Source: Apostichopus japonicus | Taxonomy: Eukaryota > Echinodermata > Holothuroidea > Aspidochirotida > Stichopodidae | DNA: 64,000 nt | Assembly: GCF_037975245.1 (NCBI RefSeq) | Contig: NC_092568.1 | Coordinates: 23,338,501 to 23,402,500, forward strand | Direction of reading: 5' to 3' | Shown: piece by piece, positions 51,401 through 53,091 of the stretch | Layout: every line of letters begins with the position of its first letter | Numbering within the stretch: position 1 is the stretch's first letter | Position numbers and translations under genes: made by a program | Notes under the pieces: generated by a model | The model's input: the letters and a program-made list of their open reading frames with translations, nothing else | Told to the model about the DNA's origin: nothing | The model's database searches: none

Positions 51401-52535
51401 GAACTTCCAAACATCAGACCAGATCAACCATCTGAGTCTTTGAGTTTGTACCATCAATACTAAAGTATTTTACGATTTGACGTTTATTTTTCCAAACCCT
51501 TCATAGGACGATGGCTGTGACTTGGAAGACCTTCTAAAGAAACAAGAGGAAATGGAAAAACTCTTAGCAGCTCAGGAAGAAAAACTTCTTTTGATTAGCG
51601 GCAAGGTAAGATTTTGACTGGACCGAGTCTAACGCTAGGTTTTATACTAACTCTTCTTTTGTGAATCATGTATTATGCTAATTGAGGAACCTCAGCGAGT
51701 ACAATGTTTCAAAATTTTGTTGTATAAAGTATCAAATAGTGCAAATGACATGCAGAATTTCTTTTTAAAAATTTGCTTCCAGGTGTATCCGCAATCCACC
51801 ATCATGATTCTTGAAAATTGGTTACATGTCCAGTTCATCCAATTGCCGATTCTTTATTTTAAATCTACTGTATACTCAAACAGGTCAAGGTCCACTCGAC
51901 TGTCTCTTCATGCACACCTTGCATCAGGGAGCTGAAGATTTAAAATCTCTTTTCTCACAACCCCGAGAATTTATGAAATATGCGTATCTGTAAATTTAAG
52001 TAAATATGTAACAAGGTTGTCCAAAAATCCATTCTAAGAAGAACATAGGTTTTGACATTGCATATAACTTGTGATGTTTCATTATATAGATTTAATGACT
52101 TATCTTTGCCCATAATTTCTTTCAGAGGCCAGCTTGGCCTTTATTGTATCATACAGTAATTCATTATCCTGAGCCCCCTACCCGAACCCCCTACCCCTAC
52201 CCCCTTAACTGAGTTACTGCACCTTCAGTGTCCTGACATGGAGAAGTGCATGTATGGCTACAAGCCATAGAGTGTTAAGCCTGACTGATGCCCAGTGTAC
52301 CCATCCAGCCACTAATTAATCACAATTTACATTCTCTCCTGCATTAATATGCATAAAACAACCATTTACATTGTGGTTTTTCCATTTTATTATACAGCCT
52401 CCTGTGAGTTTGTAGAGAGATAAACCATCCAAGGCTTACAATTCTCTTCTTTCCTGTCTTCCAACGGTAATATTCATCTGTCTTTTGCAGGACAAAATTA
52501 ACCAGAGCAACGGTGACGATATGTCAGTCACGTAG
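246..52535 (+). CDS. SPTBN5: Beta-heavy spectrin, 3' part of gene (56 exons, partial at 5' end)
   Basis: Giant actin-crosslinking membrane-skeleton protein that pairs with alpha-spectrin, in other animals at the apical cortex of epithelia. Seen: 56 GT-AG exons in compatible phases giving about 2,926 residues. Order: helix C of repeat 4; repeat 5 with an SH3 domain (ALYKY, NDWWEV, GFIPANYV) followed by a Lys-rich linker; repeats 6-29; then helices A-B of a final partial repeat. Counting helix A motifs (W-x-x-E/D-K type) gives repeats 5 to 30, matching the 30-repeat, SH3-in-repeat-5 layout known for beta-H. The post-SH3 segment (ARQKGLESTY, FYRECDEFETW) also looks beta-H-like. Alpha-spectrin is excluded because there are no EF hands and the end has the beta-type tetramerisation half-repeat. 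Odd: the frame stops in a 14-residue exon and no PH domain follows. CH domains lie outside the window. Introns not listed separately show no recognisable content. Confidence 0.88.
1000..1209 (+). CDS. SPTBN5: Beta-H spectrin exon 2 (repeat 5 helices A-B)
   Basis: 70 codons, phase 0/0, acceptor ccatcag, donor CAG|gtattt. Helix A has the typical YFIDVNEADSWMREK; helix B follows (LTQRHQALEEE). This is the repeat interrupted by the SH3 domain. Confidence 0.85.
2068..2256 (+). CDS. SPTBN5: Beta-H spectrin exon 3 (linker and N-terminal half of SH3)
   Basis: 63 codons, phase 0/0, acceptor cctgcag, donor GAG|gtaaga. A charged linker rich in Lys, Glu and Asn is followed by the SH3 start VKALYKYDAYGMKVTRSE, whose ALYKY is the canonical ALYDY motif with one change. 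Confidence 0.85.
3009..3219 (+). CDS. SPTBN5: Beta-H spectrin exon 4 (C-terminal half of SH3, Lys-rich linker)
   Basis: 70 codons plus one base, acceptor tttccag, donor CAAG|gtaatg. Shows the SH3 ligand-site residues NDWWEV and GFIPANYV, then PPKIVKKKVQKKIKKLVE, a basic linker of the kind seen after the SH3 of beta-H spectrins. Confidence 0.88.
3882..4060 (+). CDS. SPTBN5: Beta-H spectrin exon 5 (repeat 5 helix C to repeat 6 helix A)
   Basis: 179 bases, phase 1 to 0, acceptor tctgcag, donor AAG|gtgagg. Encodes AARQKGLESTYIRLKKLA and then KLFTFYRECDEFETWMYSK, the segment closest to what I know of beta-H spectrins just after the SH3. Confidence 0.85.
4270..4620. repeat. SINE-like interspersed repeat (copy 1)
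   Basis: Shares with 17560-17830 the block containing gagaggcaa, ttgccca-ggacac and a tRNA-like end. It lies in the intron between spectrin exons 5 and 6. The copy is degraded and has a short direct duplication of tccattcgaccacaa near 4530-4560. Confidence 0.5.
5092..5348 (+). CDS. SPTBN5: Beta-H spectrin exon 6 (repeat 6 helices B-C)
   Basis: 257 bases, phase 0 to 2, acceptor tttctag, donor CGAG|gtaaca. Helix B contains RRHFENLVIDLQANQSRLE and helix C INDQWEKLWKMKEDMQKLL with the core tryptophan. Confidence 0.85.
6067..6258 (+). CDS. SPTBN5: Beta-H spectrin exon 7 (repeat 7 helices A-B)
   Basis: 192 bases, phase 2/2, acceptor ctaacag, donor ACAGT|gtgagt. Helix A: IELYNQSWGEAKEWILEKVS; helix B: LQRKLEIIEQEITPVQDKLR. 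Confidence 0.82.
7101..7260 (+). CDS. SPTBN5: Beta-H spectrin exon 8 (repeat 7 helix C)
   Basis: 160 bases, phase 2 to 0, preceded by a (CT)n tract ending in ttcag, donor CTG|gtgagt. Helix C: KIQASWDALKQQTEDKKADL. Confidence 0.82.
7487..7614 (+). CDS. SPTBN5: Beta-H spectrin exon 9 (repeat 8 helices A-B)
   Basis: 128 bases, phase 0 to 2, acceptor tattcag, donor AAAG|gtgaat. Begins MAWTMEVKSQLMDTQSAKDV, a helix A with tryptophan, then helix B. Confidence 0.8.
8337..8484 (+). CDS. SPTBN5: Beta-H spectrin exon 10 (repeat 8 helix C)
   Basis: 148 bases, phase 2 to 0, acceptor ttcaaag, donor GCA|gtgagt. Ends in helix C: PDELLQSWDKRNKQLEDALD. Confidence 0.8.
8530..8632. mobile_element. Short inverted-repeat element, possible MITE
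   Basis: About 100 bp bounded by ggccatatttagtt and aactaaatatgcc, which are reverse complements except for one inserted base. No clear target duplication. It lies in the intron after spectrin exon 10. Confidence 0.35.
8864..8941 (+). CDS. SPTBN5: Beta-H spectrin exon 11 (repeat 9 helix A)
   Basis: 26 codons, phase 0/0, acceptor tttgcag, donor GGG|gtaagc. MFNKEADQIEAESIGHEVFL is a helix A that lacks the usual tryptophan. The next exon is 2.9 kb away because the following intron holds two transposable elements. Confidence 0.72.
9328..9449 (+). repeat. Pure purine (A/G) tract, 122 nt
   Basis: Unbroken A/G on the + strand inside the TIR element. Open frames across it are low-complexity Lys/Arg/Glu artefacts. 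Confidence 0.9.
9860..9960 (+). repeat. Interspersed ~100-bp motif, copy 1
   Basis: Contains gaagtgtcatttcc, then ttttcttgtacgcttcgcgc and atggtggcgcttcgcttaga. Near-identical blocks occur at 10540-10638 and 57574-57672. Confidence 0.7.
10540..10638 (+). repeat. Interspersed ~100-bp motif, copy 2
   Basis: Same order of blocks as copy 1 (gaagtgccatttcc, ttcttgtacgctccgcgcca, atggtggcgctccgcttaga), in the same orientation within the same element. Confidence 0.7.
11097..11541. mobile_element. 445-bp MITE with CTAAGGTGACCA ends
   Basis: Perfect 12-bp terminal inverted repeats (CTAAGGTGACCA at 11097-11108; TGGTCACCTTAG at 11530-11541) flanked by direct repeats TGTAGA (11091-11096 and 11542-11547). 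No coding frame. It lies in the intron between spectrin exons 11 and 12. Confidence 0.7.
11840..11979 (+). CDS. SPTBN5: Beta-H spectrin exon 12 (repeat 9 helix B)
   Basis: 140 bases, phase 0 to 2, acceptor cctcag, donor CTA|gtaagt. Encodes VREIEVLRKRHESFQDTL and ends in the helix-B to C turn LVQKGHNSKNY. Confidence 0.82.
12151..12274 (+). CDS. SPTBN5: Beta-H spectrin exon 13 (repeat 9 helix C to repeat 10 helix A)
   Basis: 124 bases, phase 2 to 0, acceptor tttgcag, donor GAG|gtaagt. Basic helix C (RRQCVKSKAEKRREM) runs into KVFMYFRRDAEE. Confidence 0.82.
12690..12750 (+). repeat. Short tandem repeat (cttcatgccccta)
   Basis: Four imperfect copies of cttcatgcccc(ta) in the intron before spectrin exon 14. 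Confidence 0.6.
12851..12997 (+). CDS. SPTBN5: Beta-H spectrin exon 14 (repeat 10 helices A-B)
   Basis: 49 codons, phase 0/0, acceptor tcttcag, donor GAG|gtaaaa. VVSWIADKVLIAKDDSFKDL completes helix A; helix B: VIKHEAFEAELVSH. Confidence 0.85.
13555..13818 (+). CDS. SPTBN5: Beta-H spectrin exon 15 (repeat 10 helix C, repeat 11 helices A-B)
   Basis: 88 codons, phase 0/0, acceptor aaacag, donor GAG|gtaggt; the longest exon here. Helix C: INSSWEKLRELSYQKGDKL. Helix A of repeat 11 lacks tryptophan; helix B: SLRSVRNLIKRHE. Confidence 0.85.
14041..14171 (+). CDS. SPTBN5: Beta-H spectrin exon 16 (repeat 11 helices B-C)
   Basis: 131 bases, phase 0 to 2, acceptor tatcgcag, donor CAGAG|gtattt. Encodes TLEKHFASAREKFCLLEKEA and the loop KDRHYHAKDI. 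Confidence 0.82.
14355..14425 (-). repeat. tRNA-Gly-like pseudogene or SINE fragment
   Basis: Read on the minus strand it starts GGAGTGTTAGCTCAGTGGTT, has CTTCCAA (UCC anticodon, Gly-like) and a GAGTTCAA T-loop motif. The acceptor stem pairs 6 of 7, but the T stem is not intact, so it is a tRNA-derived repeat and not a working tRNA. Confidence 0.5.
14966..15152 (+). CDS. SPTBN5: Beta-H spectrin exon 17 (repeat 11 helix C, repeat 12 helix A)
   Basis: 187 bases, phase 2 to 0, acceptor tttacag, donor GAG|gtagca. Helix A of repeat 12: EFKSRVESEHQWINERLP, then EVGKDFRSSQSLTKKFE. Confidence 0.83.
15600..15850. repeat. GC-rich repeat fragment, unclassified
   Basis: Contains gggcggcaccgggcggctgcgcccag, with a small internal palindrome, in an otherwise AT-rich intron, and ends near ggggagggggtacccc. 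The composition shift suggests an inserted repeat; no ends could be defined. Confidence 0.35.
15964..16164 (+). CDS. SPTBN5: Beta-H spectrin exon 18 (repeat 12 helices B-C)
   Basis: 67 codons, phase 0/0, acceptor tgtacag, donor CAACAG|gtttgt. Contains INQNHFASGEI and helix C LLESWKELLGLGEKRERNI. An earlier gt (AGG|gtacaa) is less consistent with the next exon. Confidence 0.82.
16557..16673 (+). CDS. SPTBN5: Beta-H spectrin exon 19 (repeat 13 helix A)
   Basis: 39 codons, phase 0/0, acceptor tgtgcag, donor AAG|gtaatt. YLVDASEVELWCSDKLREKF is a typical helix A. Confidence 0.85.
17368..17481 (+). CDS. SPTBN5: Beta-H spectrin exon 20 (repeat 13 helix B)
   Basis: 38 codons, phase 0/0, acceptor ctcgttag, donor CAG|gtacag. 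Encodes ALEEELQCQEEIIADLQKRV. Confidence 0.78.
17560..17835 (-). repeat. tRNA-derived SINE-like repeat (copy 2)
   Basis: The minus strand of about 17762-17825 reads as a tRNA-like sequence with D-arm (GGCTAAGGCGTC), a CGT anticodon loop (Thr-like) and a T-arm-like TGGTTTGATTCC. The body contains the ctgggtggagagaggcaa and cttgcccaaggacaca blocks shared with the copy at 4270-4620. An (AAT)n tract lies at 17513-17536. Confidence 0.6.
18124..18306 (+). CDS. SPTBN5: Beta-H spectrin exon 21 (repeat 13 helix C, repeat 14 helix A)
   Basis: 61 codons, phase 0/0, acceptor acggtag, donor CAG|gtatca. VSDWRGQLELTQLMHQYL leads into RDSDELGEWIEEHYQVASSE. Confidence 0.83.
18934..19079 (+). CDS. SPTBN5: Beta-H spectrin exon 22 (repeat 14 helices B-C)
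   Basis: 146 bases, phase 0 to 2, acceptor atatgtag, donor TTGAA|gtgagt. Encodes MLWDVFVNFKQRVEKGLEMY and the SHPDCEGIREKQNSLK start of helix C. Confidence 0.8.
19080..20262. other. Intron with an unclassified repeat-like segment
   Basis: 1.2-kb intron between spectrin exons 22 and 23. Positions 19480-19900 look like a dispersed repeat by composition and word use (gttccacaagcgaggagctg), but no ends or coding frame were found. Confidence 0.3.
20263..20377 (+). CDS. SPTBN5: Beta-H spectrin exon 23 (repeat 14 helix C, repeat 15 helix A)
   Basis: 115 bases, phase 2 to 0, acceptor tcaccag, donor CAG|gtaaga. Encodes ITREQRLQAAGEMHQFRCMF and ends DDVLSRIQ. Confidence 0.8.
20546..20790 (-). pseudogene. 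LINE reverse transcriptase, C-terminal remnant
   Basis: The minus-strand frame reads CTRGHCLKLHKSQSR, then LFSNRVVNEWNGLPKKVV and NGFKNALDKHF. This is the conserved C-terminal block of non-LTR retrotransposon reverse transcriptases (TRGHxxKL, FFSxRVxxxWNxLP, FKxxLD). Only about 80 residues remain; the element is 5' truncated. It lies in the 3.1-kb intron between spectrin exons 23 and 24. Confidence 0.8.
22253..22518. mobile_element. 266-bp palindromic-end MITE with telomere-like interior
   Basis: The ends TGGCTATTCTTACGACT and AGTCGTAAGAATAGCCA are perfect inverted repeats of 17 bp. The interior holds two atgcgcagttgct blocks and a run of TTAGGG-like words (22365-22410). No clear target duplication and no coding frame. 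Confidence 0.65.
22365..22410 (+). repeat. Interstitial telomere-like (TTAGGG) tract
   Basis: Degenerate ggttagggttagtgttagga then tttagggttaaagttagggt, inside the MITE at 22253-22518. It is short and imperfect. Confidence 0.6.
23461..23571 (+). CDS. SPTBN5: Beta-H spectrin exon 24 (repeat 15 helices A-B)
   Basis: 37 codons, phase 0/0, acceptor tatttcag, donor CAG|gtaagt. LLSDELGKGVDSVQSLIRKH is the typical spectrin A-B junction. Confidence 0.85.
24191..24370 (+). CDS. SPTBN5: Beta-H spectrin exon 25 (repeat 15 helices B-C)
   Basis: 60 codons, phase 0/0, acceptor cattacag, donor ACA|gtgagt. Helix C: VVEKWNQLQEGTNERGNLLQ. Confidence 0.84.
24641..24850 (+). CDS. SPTBN5: Beta-H spectrin exon 26 (repeat 16 helices A-B)
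   Basis: 70 codons, phase 0/0, acceptor cctatag, donor GAG|gtatgt. FRELMEWANEMKTEMD, then helix B ADALRQHDELQVEIG and LIQQQHYANQE. Confidence 0.84.
25064..25213 (+). CDS. SPTBN5: Beta-H spectrin exon 27 (repeat 16 helix C, repeat 17 helix A)
   Basis: 50 codons, phase 0/0, acceptor acatcag, donor GAG|gtaggt. Helix C: REELLTKWEVKKEALNQM, then AFLRDVEQLHTI. Confidence 0.83.
25214..26375. other. Intron without recognised content
   Basis: 1.16-kb intron between spectrin exons 27 and 28. It has a G-rich patch near 25545-25562 (gggggggtgggtgggggg) and otherwise nothing I recognise. Confidence 0.5.
26376..26480 (+). CDS. SPTBN5: Beta-H spectrin exon 28 (repeat 17 helices A-B)
   Basis: 35 codons, phase 0/0, acceptor tctccag, donor AAG|gtatgg. 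SDFGDSVEQVDAAIRKQEAF followed by DKLLATQEEK. Confidence 0.84.
26953..27032 (+). CDS. SPTBN5: Beta-H spectrin exon 29 (repeat 17 helices B-C)
   Basis: 80 bases, phase 0 to 2, acceptor attgcag, donor AAAG|gtttgt. Encodes LSTVQKHQETLSPSGELEHK. Confidence 0.74.
27256..27346 (+). CDS. SPTBN5: Beta-H spectrin exon 30 (repeat 17 helix C to repeat 18 helix A)
   Basis: 91 bases, phase 2 to 0, acceptor tattttag, donor GAG|gtaaaa. Basic helix C (IKDRSIHRREKLTQAKL) then YAQFRENLTE. Confidence 0.77.
27800..27955 (+). CDS. SPTBN5: Beta-H spectrin exon 31 (repeat 18 helices A-B)
   Basis: 52 codons, phase 0/0, acceptor tacccag, donor AAT|gtgagt. Helix B: LKKLKKHQAFEAELTANEAL. Confidence 0.85.
28224..28476 (+). 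repeat. 32-bp tandem repeat, about 8 copies
   Basis: Unit ttcagttaggctatttacca plus tgccttgtacaa, period 32 bp, in the intron between spectrin exons 31 and 32. Copies differ at one to three positions. Confidence 0.9.
28628..28819 (+). CDS. SPTBN5: Beta-H spectrin exon 32 (repeat 18 helix C, repeat 19 helix A)
   Basis: 64 codons, phase 0/0, acceptor aaaacag, donor AAG|gtaatt. Helix C: SELVSRWTALRELSNKKGQS; helix A: FQRQADRVDSWIREK. Confidence 0.86.
28910..29030 (-). pseudogene. GIY-YIG endonuclease remnant of a Penelope-like retroelement
   Basis: One minus-strand frame reads CDAINVIYIFYCVLCKEGNY, then VGETGSWFR, a stop, and RFNNHK. This is the pattern of the GIY-YIG region in Penelope-like elements (xxVIYxIxCxxC...YVGETG...RFNNH). 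The in-frame stop and lack of other domains show it is dead. It lies in the intron between spectrin exons 32 and 33. Another GIY-YIG-bearing retroelement type is possible. Confidence 0.65.
29489..29572 (+). CDS. SPTBN5: Beta-H spectrin exon 33 (repeat 19 helices A-B)
   Basis: 28 codons, phase 0/0, acceptor cgtccag, donor CAG|gtgata. Encodes GDVGADYEHCLELQRTLDNF. The following intron is 3.8 kb and starts with the inverted repeat. Confidence 0.8.
29600..33325 (+). repeat. Large inverted repeat, arm A (interrupted)
   Basis: Outside the nested insertion at 29671-31741, this arm matches the reverse complement of about 40557-42010 along its length. Examples are cttctcatacaa..ctaggctagg at the start, gtgaaagagggggtttt in the middle, and ataccccat..gttaccctat near the end. 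It fills most of the 3.8-kb intron between spectrin exons 33 and 34. No coding frame; type unknown. Confidence 0.75.
29671..31741. mobile_element. 2.07-kb hAT-like element nested in arm A
   Basis: Starts CAGGGGTCGAAATTTAG and ends in the reverse complement of CAGGGGTCAAAATTTACG, hAT-type ends. It splits arm A; the uninterrupted sequence is seen in arm B near 41930-41975. Subterminal actattcc words recur at both sides. No transposase frame was recognised and no clean 8-bp target duplication is seen. At 31420-31480 it carries a gcgtaggagcc..cgacttgcccgaaaaa block also found near 10110-10170. Confidence 0.6.
33356..33477 (+). CDS. SPTBN5: Beta-H spectrin exon 34 (repeat 19 helices B-C)
   Basis: 122 bases, phase 0 to 2, acceptor atttcag, donor GAAAA|gtaagt. 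Encodes CELADRINEEGPEELAEGVK. Confidence 0.8.
34331..34445 (+). CDS. SPTBN5: Beta-H spectrin exon 35 (repeat 19 helix C, repeat 20 helix A)
   Basis: 115 bases, phase 2 to 0, acceptor tttaaag, donor AAG|gtaatt. Helix C: WQVLQKNLENYKLKLGRAL; helix A: FNREVQELKEKIAEK. Confidence 0.8.
34854..35216. mobile_element. 363-bp hAT-like MITE with perfect 8-bp target duplication
   Basis: The ends CAAGGGCGTAGGAA and TTCCTACGCCACTG are inverted repeats (11 of 14), flanked by perfect direct repeats TTTAAATG (34846-34853 and 35217-35224). An 8-bp duplication is the hAT hallmark. No coding frame. It is inserted just upstream of spectrin exon 36. Confidence 0.85.
35248..35361 (+). CDS. SPTBN5: Beta-H spectrin exon 36 (repeat 20 helices A-B)
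   Basis: 38 codons, phase 0/0, acceptor tttccag, donor AAA|gtaagt. KSDDVGKTLEGVESLKRRYQ is a standard A-B junction. A hAT-like MITE ends only about 30 bp upstream of this exon. Confidence 0.85.
35799..35981 (+). CDS. SPTBN5: Beta-H spectrin exon 37 (repeat 20 helix C, repeat 21 helix A)
   Basis: 61 codons, phase 0/0, acceptor ttctacag, donor TTG|gtagga. Helix C: LDKVASLWESLQESSEKRKD. Confidence 0.85.
36171..37279 (+). repeat. G-rich 21-bp minisatellite, about 52 copies
   Basis: Unit ggtggggagatggggaagagg with occasional 20-bp, 9-bp-shortened and A-to-G variants. Because 21 is a multiple of 3, long open frames appear on both strands; these are artefacts. It lies in the intron between spectrin exons 37 and 38, G-rich on the transcribed-sense strand. 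Confidence 0.97.
37655..37756 (+). CDS. SPTBN5: Beta-H spectrin exon 38 (repeat 21 helices A-B)
   Basis: 34 codons, phase 0/0, acceptor cttccag, donor CTG|gtcagt (weak at +3). MDWNDSIILTMTSPALSENL. The intron before it carries the G-rich minisatellite. Confidence 0.78.
38242..38430 (+). CDS. SPTBN5: Beta-H spectrin exon 39 (repeat 21 helices B-C)
   Basis: 63 codons if the first of four identical donors (CAG|gtgagt) is used; acceptor gattctag, phase 0/0. Helix C: SLQRTTEKVLETWQDQKSLL. The last 84 bases are the founder of a 96-bp tandem repeat that keeps the frame open to 38847, so donors at 38526, 38622 or 38718 would add 32, 64 or 96 residues. Confidence 0.8.
38347..38873 (+). repeat. 96-bp tandem repeat copying an exon end plus splice donor
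   Basis: The founder is the last 84 bases of spectrin exon 39. Further units start with gtgagt at 38431, 38527, 38623 and 38719, each 96 bp, then a broken copy to about 38873. Four donors are CAG|gtgagt; the fifth is mutated to CAGatgagt. The units are in frame (32 codons each) and nearly identical, so the expansion is recent. Confidence 0.95.
39197..39274 (+). CDS. SPTBN5: Beta-H spectrin exon 40 (repeat 22 helix A)
   Basis: 26 codons, phase 0/0, acceptor cttaaag, donor GGA|gtatgt. VYHEYVNSAESLLLSKETVL; tryptophan of helix A absent. Confidence 0.75.
40061..40233 (+). CDS. SPTBN5: Beta-H spectrin exon 41 (repeat 22 helices B-C)
   Basis: 173 bases, phase 0 to 2, acceptor ttctaaag, donor GACAG|gtatgt. 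Helix B: AEVLLKKHDDFGKDLISQMD; turn ELVKQNHYDKDTI. Confidence 0.85.
40557..42010 (-). repeat. Large inverted repeat, arm B (uninterrupted)
   Basis: Reverse-complement partner of arm A at 29600-33325, in the intron between spectrin exons 41 and 42. By eye the match is high along roughly 1.4 kb with small indels. No coding frame. Confidence 0.75.
42096..42333 (+). CDS. SPTBN5: Beta-H spectrin exon 42 (repeat 22 helix C, repeat 23 helices A-B)
   Basis: 238 bases, phase 2 to 0, acceptor cttttag, donor GAG|gttggt. Helix A: FLQNVNEVNSWMAEMSQI; helix B: NIQRKLKKHQSQESEIF. A second donor four bases on (GTTG|gtaaat) also gives a readable join with a matching downstream acceptor. Confidence 0.82.
42564..42701 (+). 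CDS. SPTBN5: Beta-H spectrin exon 43 (repeat 23 helix C)
   Basis: 46 codons, phase 0/0, acceptor tatgaag, donor CAG|gtaaag. GQQMITNNHFAAEDITKEL then LKVSWAELCSSLTLKGKKLQ. Alternative acceptor at 42567, paired with the alternative donor of exon 42, changes one residue (E to V) without changing length. Confidence 0.82.
43216..43341 (+). CDS. SPTBN5: Beta-H spectrin exon 44 (repeat 24 helices A-B)
   Basis: 42 codons, phase 0/0, acceptor catccag, donor CAG|gtatga. MFERNVCDLEFWLEQTKQQL, then STDFGKDLKSATNLMKKHQ. Confidence 0.87.
43345..43870 (+). repeat. Degenerate tct/ctt-rich repeat, period about 100 bp
   Basis: Dozens of tcttct and gtctt words, with a higher-order unit marked by ctggttttgtcttcctatgt at about 43495, 43591 and 43695. 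It fills most of the intron between spectrin exons 44 and 45. Confidence 0.8.
43982..44112 (+). CDS. SPTBN5: Beta-H spectrin exon 45 (repeat 24 helices B-C)
   Basis: 131 bases, phase 0 to 2, acceptor attgcag, donor GAATT|gtaagt. Encodes ILKNQMKLYSEKLQSIVEIH. Confidence 0.8.
44625..44811 (+). CDS. SPTBN5: Beta-H spectrin exon 46 (repeat 24 helix C, repeat 25 helices A-B)
   Basis: 187 bases, phase 2 to 0, acceptor gttttag, donor AAG|gtgtgt. FFQLFRDLREEMVWIEERLP and SSDYGEDVNAVGLLVKKHK are textbook spectrin helices. Confidence 0.88.
45327..45527 (+). CDS. SPTBN5: Beta-H spectrin exon 47 (repeat 25 helices B-C)
   Basis: 67 codons, phase 0/0, acceptor cttcaag, donor ATG|gttagt. VEQGHFAAQDITDHRDKLEL followed by AWKELTEAAGRRDGLLQ. 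Confidence 0.86.
45839..46072 (+). CDS. SPTBN5: Beta-H spectrin exon 48 (repeat 26)
   Basis: 78 codons, phase 0/0, acceptor tttgcag, donor CAG|gtataa. YFSEAGEALTWLVQKQPSW is helix A; helix B (LLKRLESLWLDLDAF) diverges from the consensus RH motif. Confidence 0.83.
46776..46958 (+). CDS. SPTBN5: Beta-H spectrin exon 49 (repeat 26 helix C, repeat 27 helix A)
   Basis: 61 codons, phase 0/0, acceptor tttcag, donor GAG|gtagat. LFNFFHDAQGILEWIQEKMG then SKDDGKDLEDVE. Confidence 0.86.
46959..47953. other. Intron without recognised content
   Basis: 1-kb intron between spectrin exons 49 and 50. No repeat or coding signal recognised. Confidence 0.5.
47954..48145 (+). CDS. SPTBN5: Beta-H spectrin exon 50 (repeat 27 helices B-C)
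   Basis: 64 codons, phase 0/0, acceptor attacag, donor GAG|gtgatg. FSSFVEELKAHESEIQKLLE then VDLAWRELKEAANTRSE. Confidence 0.86.
48741..48905 (+). CDS. SPTBN5: Beta-H spectrin exon 51 (repeat 28 helices A-B)
   Basis: 55 codons, phase 0/0, acceptor tccatag, donor GAG|gtacga. LHAFSSDAQETIGWIREKDA; TDVQTMIRKHDRLE. Confidence 0.86.
48960..49450 (+). repeat. Degenerate ~55-bp tandem repeat
   Basis: Repeated ttcaagctaggaagttgatc and gatcctgaat/cattcc words at about 50-60 bp spacing, roughly eight copies, in the intron between spectrin exons 51 and 52. Confidence 0.75.
49712..49929 (+). CDS. SPTBN5: Beta-H spectrin exon 52 (repeat 28 helices B-C, repeat 29 helix A)
   Basis: 218 bases, phase 0 to 2, acceptor ccatcag, donor TTGAT|gtaagt. 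VESWNQLLEKSLQRKEQLTE then MQLYLNDFRDL. Confidence 0.86.
50174..50363 (+). CDS. SPTBN5: Beta-H spectrin exon 53 (repeat 29 helices A-B)
   Basis: 190 bases, phase 2 to 0, acceptor tattcag, donor GAG|gtaaag. SWIQGKMNLFESDEIA, EAEALVSRHSQHRAEMETRA: the penultimate beta-spectrin repeat pattern, where helix B carries EALLxxHQxHRxEI. Confidence 0.87.
50679..50855 (+). CDS. SPTBN5: Beta-H spectrin exon 54 (repeat 29 helix C, repeat 30 helix A)
   Basis: 59 codons, phase 0/0, acceptor tccgcag, donor ATG|gtacat. MEDLNAKWENMLMSWTERQA then REFDQAEKWLDTKGGLLLN, the first helix of the partial repeat that binds alpha-spectrin. Confidence 0.87.
51507..51605 (+). CDS. SPTBN5: Beta-H spectrin exon 55 (repeat 30 helix B, tetramerisation site)
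   Basis: 33 codons, phase 0/0, acceptor ttcatag, donor AAG|gtaaga. LEDLLKKQEEMEKLLAAQEE matches the helix B end (xxxFEKxxAAQEExF) that in beta spectrins precedes the C-terminal PH segment. Confidence 0.86.
52491..52535 (+). CDS. SPTBN5: Beta-H spectrin exon 56 (terminal exon, 14-residue tail)
   Basis: Acceptor tcttttgcag, phase 0, then DKINQSNGDDMSVT and TAG. No PH domain. The tail is hydrophilic and does not match a PDZ-binding consensus. It could be the true end, or an alternative last exon whose PH-encoding partners are lost or not recognised here. Confidence 0.7.
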   Translation, partial: DKINQSNGDDMSVT

Positions 52536-53091
52536 AACATGATATAGGGGCTCATAATGAATTCATATTAATGTATTCATAATGAATGTAACATTGTACT
52601 TCAAATTTTGTCTAAATAATTCAACTCACAAATGAAGGTAATATCAGCTGGTTCAAATAACCTTCACAAAATAAGATAGATTTAATGAAACTTCTGTTTT
52701 CTGAATTGAGTTTTTGAACTAATTATCCACCACAAAGGTCATTTTTTTTTCTTTTGTTTTTCCCCACTTTAATTTAATTTAAATTTAATATGAGCCATAT
52801 TGGATTATGTATTAATATTTACAAATTACAAATGGGGCTCATATACGCATTTTTTTTCTTTTATTATTTTTTTCCCCTCGTTTTAGTATTTTCTGACATA
52901 TGATTTCATTTGTCTGTTTTTTTAAAGTTCTTCTCTTTGGGAGTGAGGGTTTCAATAATGTGTCAGCTGAACAAATCATAAATATATACTTTTAAACATG
53001 TTTTCTTAGTTAAATCAAAGAAGAAATATTTACAGATACCAAATCAAATTCATCCATGCAATGTCGAACTTAGCGCACATTCGTTAATAAA
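52536..53091 (+). other. Probable 3' UTR of the spectrin gene
   Basis: AT-rich sequence after the stop. The first AATAAA is at 53086-53091; later ones are near 53486 and 53946, so the UTR may be longer. No coding signal seen. Confidence 0.4.

Noticed and set aside
246-52535. Alpha-spectrin as identity, because it also has an SH3 domain
   Set aside because: 25 repeats follow the SH3, the post-SH3 linker is Lys-rich, the end has the beta-type half-repeat, and there are no EF hands.
52491-52535. C-terminal MSVT as a PDZ-binding motif
   Set aside because: The last residue is Thr, not hydrophobic, so it fits neither class I nor class II.
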